DNA of 17,902 nt, from positions 1-17,902 of the forward strand of contig JAISES010000418.1 in the NCBI GenBank assembly GCA_031263965.1. The letters run 5' to 3'. The translations under genes and the position numbers were made by a program. The DNA is from Prevotella sp. (GTDB taxonomy: Bacteria > Bacteroidota > Bacteroidia > Bacteroidales > Dysgonomonadaceae). Below the pieces are notes generated by a model. The model had not been told where the DNA came from, did no database searches, and worked only from the letters and a program-made list of their open reading frames with translations. This document shows, piece after piece, positions 15,978-17,902 of the stretch (positions are counted from its first letter, which is position 1; the number at the start of each line of letters is the position of its first letter).

Positions 15978-16010
15978 ATCTTGAAAAATACTTTATAAAG
16001 AAATAATCTT

Positions 16011-17225
16011 ATGGATTTAAAAAAATTAGAGGAGCTGTATAAAGTAGAGCTTCTGGACAAAGTCTTGCCTTTTTGGCTCAAAAACTCTCAGGATAAAGAG
16101 TATGGTGGATATTTCTCTTGCCTCGACAGAGATGGTTCGGTATTCGATACCGACAAGTTTATCTGGCTACAGGGGCGTGAGGTGTGGATGTTTTCCTCTA
16201 TGTACAACAATGTGGAAAAACGCCAGGATTGGTTGGATTGTGCCATTCAGGGAGGAGAATTTTTAAAGAAGTATGGGCACGACGGCAACTATAACTGGTA
16301 TTTTTCGCTCGATCGCAAAGGCAATCCATTGGTAGAGCCATACAACATCTTTTCGTACACATTTGCTACGATGGCGTTCGGACAGTTGAATAAGGCTACT
16401 GGTAACGAAGAATATGCCGGAATAGCCCGGAAAACATTTGATATAATCCTATCGAAAGTGGACAATCCGAAAGGCAAATGGAACAAGGCTTATCCGGGTA
16501 CGCGTAATCTGAAAAACTTTGCGCTGCCGATGATCCTCTGCAATCTGGCTCTTGAGATAGAGCATTTGTTGTCGGAAGATTTTTTGTCGGAACTAATGGA
16601 AAACTGTATTCACGAAGTTATGGATGTGTTTTGCCGTCCCGAACTTGGCGGTATTATCGTCGAAAATGTAACTGTTGACGGCCGGTTATCAGATACTTTC
16701 GATGGCCGTCTAATGAATCCCGGGCATGCCATCGAAGCCATGTGGTTTATAATGGACTTGGGGAAACGCCTCCGTAGACCCGGATTAATAAATAAGGCGG
16801 TAGAAACTACATTGAAGATGGTTGAGTATGGCTGGGATAAAGAATACGGCGGTATTTTCTATTACATGGATCGCCTGGGACGTCCGCCTCAGCAACTGGA
16901 ATGGGATCAGAAACTATGGTGGGTACATATCGAAACGCTTATTTCTTTGTTGAAAGGCTACAACCTGACAGGCTCGAAAGAATGCTTAGAGTGGTTCGGC
17001 AAAATTCATGATTATACGTGGGCGCATTTCAAAGATAAGGAATATTCCGAATGGTTCGGATACCTGAATCGGAGAGGAGAAGTACTGCTAACCCTGAAGG
17101 GTGGTAAATGGAAAGGGTGTTTTCATGTTCCGCGCGGATTATATCAGTGCTGGAAAATATTGGAGGAAATAAATAGTGGGAAAAATGTAGAATTGCATAA
17201 GGCTGAGAAACTGTTTCTGAAATAA
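16011..17225 (+). CDS. N-acylglucosamine 2-epimerase family protein (renin-binding-protein type)
   Basis: This 404-residue cytoplasmic (alpha/alpha)6-barrel enzyme has no signal peptide. Motifs are WLQGREVWMFS (Arg56), MNPGHAIEAMWF (His239, Glu242), LWWVHIETL (His306, Glu308) and KGCFHVPRG (His372). Arg, His239, Glu308 and His372 match in order, and nearly in number, the essential residues reported for cyanobacterial N-acetylglucosamine 2-epimerases, so catalysis is probably intact. The family interconverts N-acetylglucosamine and N-acetylmannosamine, or mannose and glucose or fructose, or epimerises disaccharides; the residues favour the GlcNAc/ManNAc type but do not prove it. It would act on the sugar brought in by the MFS protein encoded 33 bp upstream. 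No aldolase or sugar kinase gene is adjacent. Confidence 0.9.
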   Translation: MDLKKLEELYKVELLDKVLPFWLKNSQDKEYGGYFSCLDRDGSVFDTDKFIWLQGREVWMFSSMYNNVEKRQDWLDCAIQGGEFLKKYGHDGNYNWYFSLDRKGNPLVEPYNIFSYTFATMAFGQLNKATGNEEYAGIARKTFDIILSKVDNPKGKWNKAYPGTRNLKNFALPMILCNLALEIEHLLSEDFLSELMENCIHEVMDVFCRPELGGIIVENVTVDGRLSDTFDGRLMNPGHAIEAMWFIMDLGKRLRRPGLINKAVETTLKMVEYGWDKEYGGIFYYMDRLGRPPQQLEWDQKLWWVHIETLISLLKGYNLTGSKECLEWFGKIHDYTWAHFKDKEYSEWFGYLNRRGEVLLTLKGGKWKGCFHVPRGLYQCWKILEEINSGKNVELHKAEKLFLK

Positions 17226-17252
17226 TATATACTAAAAATTAAACAAATCCGG

Positions 17253-17902
17253 ATGAAAGAACAGAATGAACGTAGAGATTTCTTGAAGAAGATGGCTATA
17301 ACCACCGGAAGCTTATCTGTAGCCGGCGTTTTGAATTCTTATTCTTCGAATAACTATGTAAATGGAAAAGAAAGTATTCAGGGATCAGATGATAAGTACA
17401 GGCTGATTCCTAAAGGTGCGGGCTTGCCTGTTACCGGGACTTTTCTGGATGAGATTACCTGGGATATTCCATCCCAGAACTGGGGTTATGACAAATGGGA
17501 CAAAGACTTCGATGCAATGAAAAAGATGGGTATCGATACCGTTGTTCTCATTCGTGGAGCATTCGGCCGGTATATGACTTTCCGATCCGAAATGCTGATG
17601 AAATACGAAGGAAAGTATATGTATGAACCGGCATTTGATCTTATGGGCATGTTTCTTGACCTGGCAGACAAATATGGAATGAAGTTTTATTGCGGCATAT
17701 TCGACACCGGAAGATATTGGTTGTCCGGAGATTTCAAGAAAGAAGTGGAGATTAACAAGCTGTTTCTGGATGAAATACAAGAAAAATACGGACATCATAA
17801 ATCATTCTACGGATGGTATTTATCGCAGGAAGTGAGTCGCCGTACAGGAGGAATAGTAGAATCGTTTGCCGAAATAGGACGGCATGCGAAAAATATTTCA
17901 GG
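17253..17902 (+). CDS. second Tat-exported DUF4434-like protein, cut by the window edge
   Basis: The reading frame is open from ATG at 17253 to the last base, 216 residues without a stop, so this is the 5' part of a longer gene. It begins with a twin-arginine motif (NERRDFLKK, Arg7/Arg8) and a hydrophobic stretch but has no Cys lipobox, so it should be a soluble periplasmic Tat substrate. From about residue 57 it is a paralogue of the protein at 13456-14565: 32 of the 49 residues from PKGAGL to VVLIR are identical by hand count. The counterpart of Glu193 (GWYLSQEVS) falls at the same residue number. It follows the epimerase by 27 bp. Function is unknown. Confidence 0.85.
   Translation, partial: MKEQNERRDFLKKMAITTGSLSVAGVLNSYSSNNYVNGKESIQGSDDKYRLIPKGAGLPVTGTFLDEITWDIPSQNWGYDKWDKDFDAMKKMGIDTVVLIRGAFGRYMTFRSEMLMKYEGKYMYEPAFDLMGMFLDLADKYGMKFYCGIFDTGRYWLSGDFKKEVEINKLFLDEIQEKYGHHKSFYGWYLSQEVSRRTGGIVESFAEIGRHAKNIS

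Noticed and set aside
11570..17902. Sialic acid (nan) operon
   Set aside because: Only the epimerase fits. There is no N-acetylneuraminate lyase or sialidase, and the transporter is of the sugar-porter type rather than a sialic acid transporter.

Overview
The window reads as chromosomal DNA of a Bacteroidales bacterium, most likely a Dysgonomonas/Bacteroides relative. The evidence is the AT-rich base composition and promoter -7 elements of the Bacteroidetes type (TAnnTTTG, with TTTG about 20 bp upstream). It also includes lipoproteins with Bacteroidetes-style signal peptides, an M16 peptidase, and a TonB-dependent receptor with an N-terminal carboxypeptidase-regulatory-like domain. The genus is inference only. 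No rRNA, tRNA, CRISPR array or insertion sequence was seen.

Layout. (1) 24-793, minus strand: a small lipoprotein, then the N-terminal part of an MscS-type channel whose frame stops early at a TAG near the window edge. A good promoter lies at 908-939. (2) 794-1105: non-coding, holding that promoter and a 38-bp imperfect palindrome with another -7 box inside it, followed by a small candidate membrane protein. (3) 1304-4976, plus strand: a lipoprotein endonuclease/exonuclease/phosphatase-fold enzyme and a 932-residue M16 metallopeptidase, closed by a strong intrinsic terminator. (4) 5128-7050, plus strand: a beta-barrel porin with a Pho-box-like direct repeat upstream, then prmA. (5) 7288-10948, minus strand: a YqhD-type NADPH aldehyde reductase and a TonB-dependent receptor without a SusD partner. 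(6) 10949-11569: a divergent intergenic region with an orphan bidirectional hairpin terminator and a tandem promoter carrying a 13-bp direct repeat. (7) 11570 to the right edge, plus strand: a tight five-gene operon.

The operon is the most interesting part. It encodes an exported FAD-dependent oxidoreductase, a Tat-exported DUF4434-like TIM-barrel lipoprotein, a sugar-porter MFS transporter and an N-acylglucosamine 2-epimerase with all expected active-site residues. The fifth gene is a second Tat-exported DUF4434-like paralogue that runs off the edge and has no lipobox. The arrangement suggests that an envelope-bound substrate is processed outside the inner membrane, the freed sugar is imported by the MFS protein, and it is epimerised at C2 in the cytoplasm. 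The substrate is unknown. The transporter keeps the XylE-like proton-coupling residues but has lost several polar sugar-binding residues, which points away from plain xylose or glucose. There is no SusC/SusD pair, sialic acid aldolase, ROK kinase or recognisable classical glycoside hydrolase inside the window, so this is not a standard PUL or nan operon as seen here.
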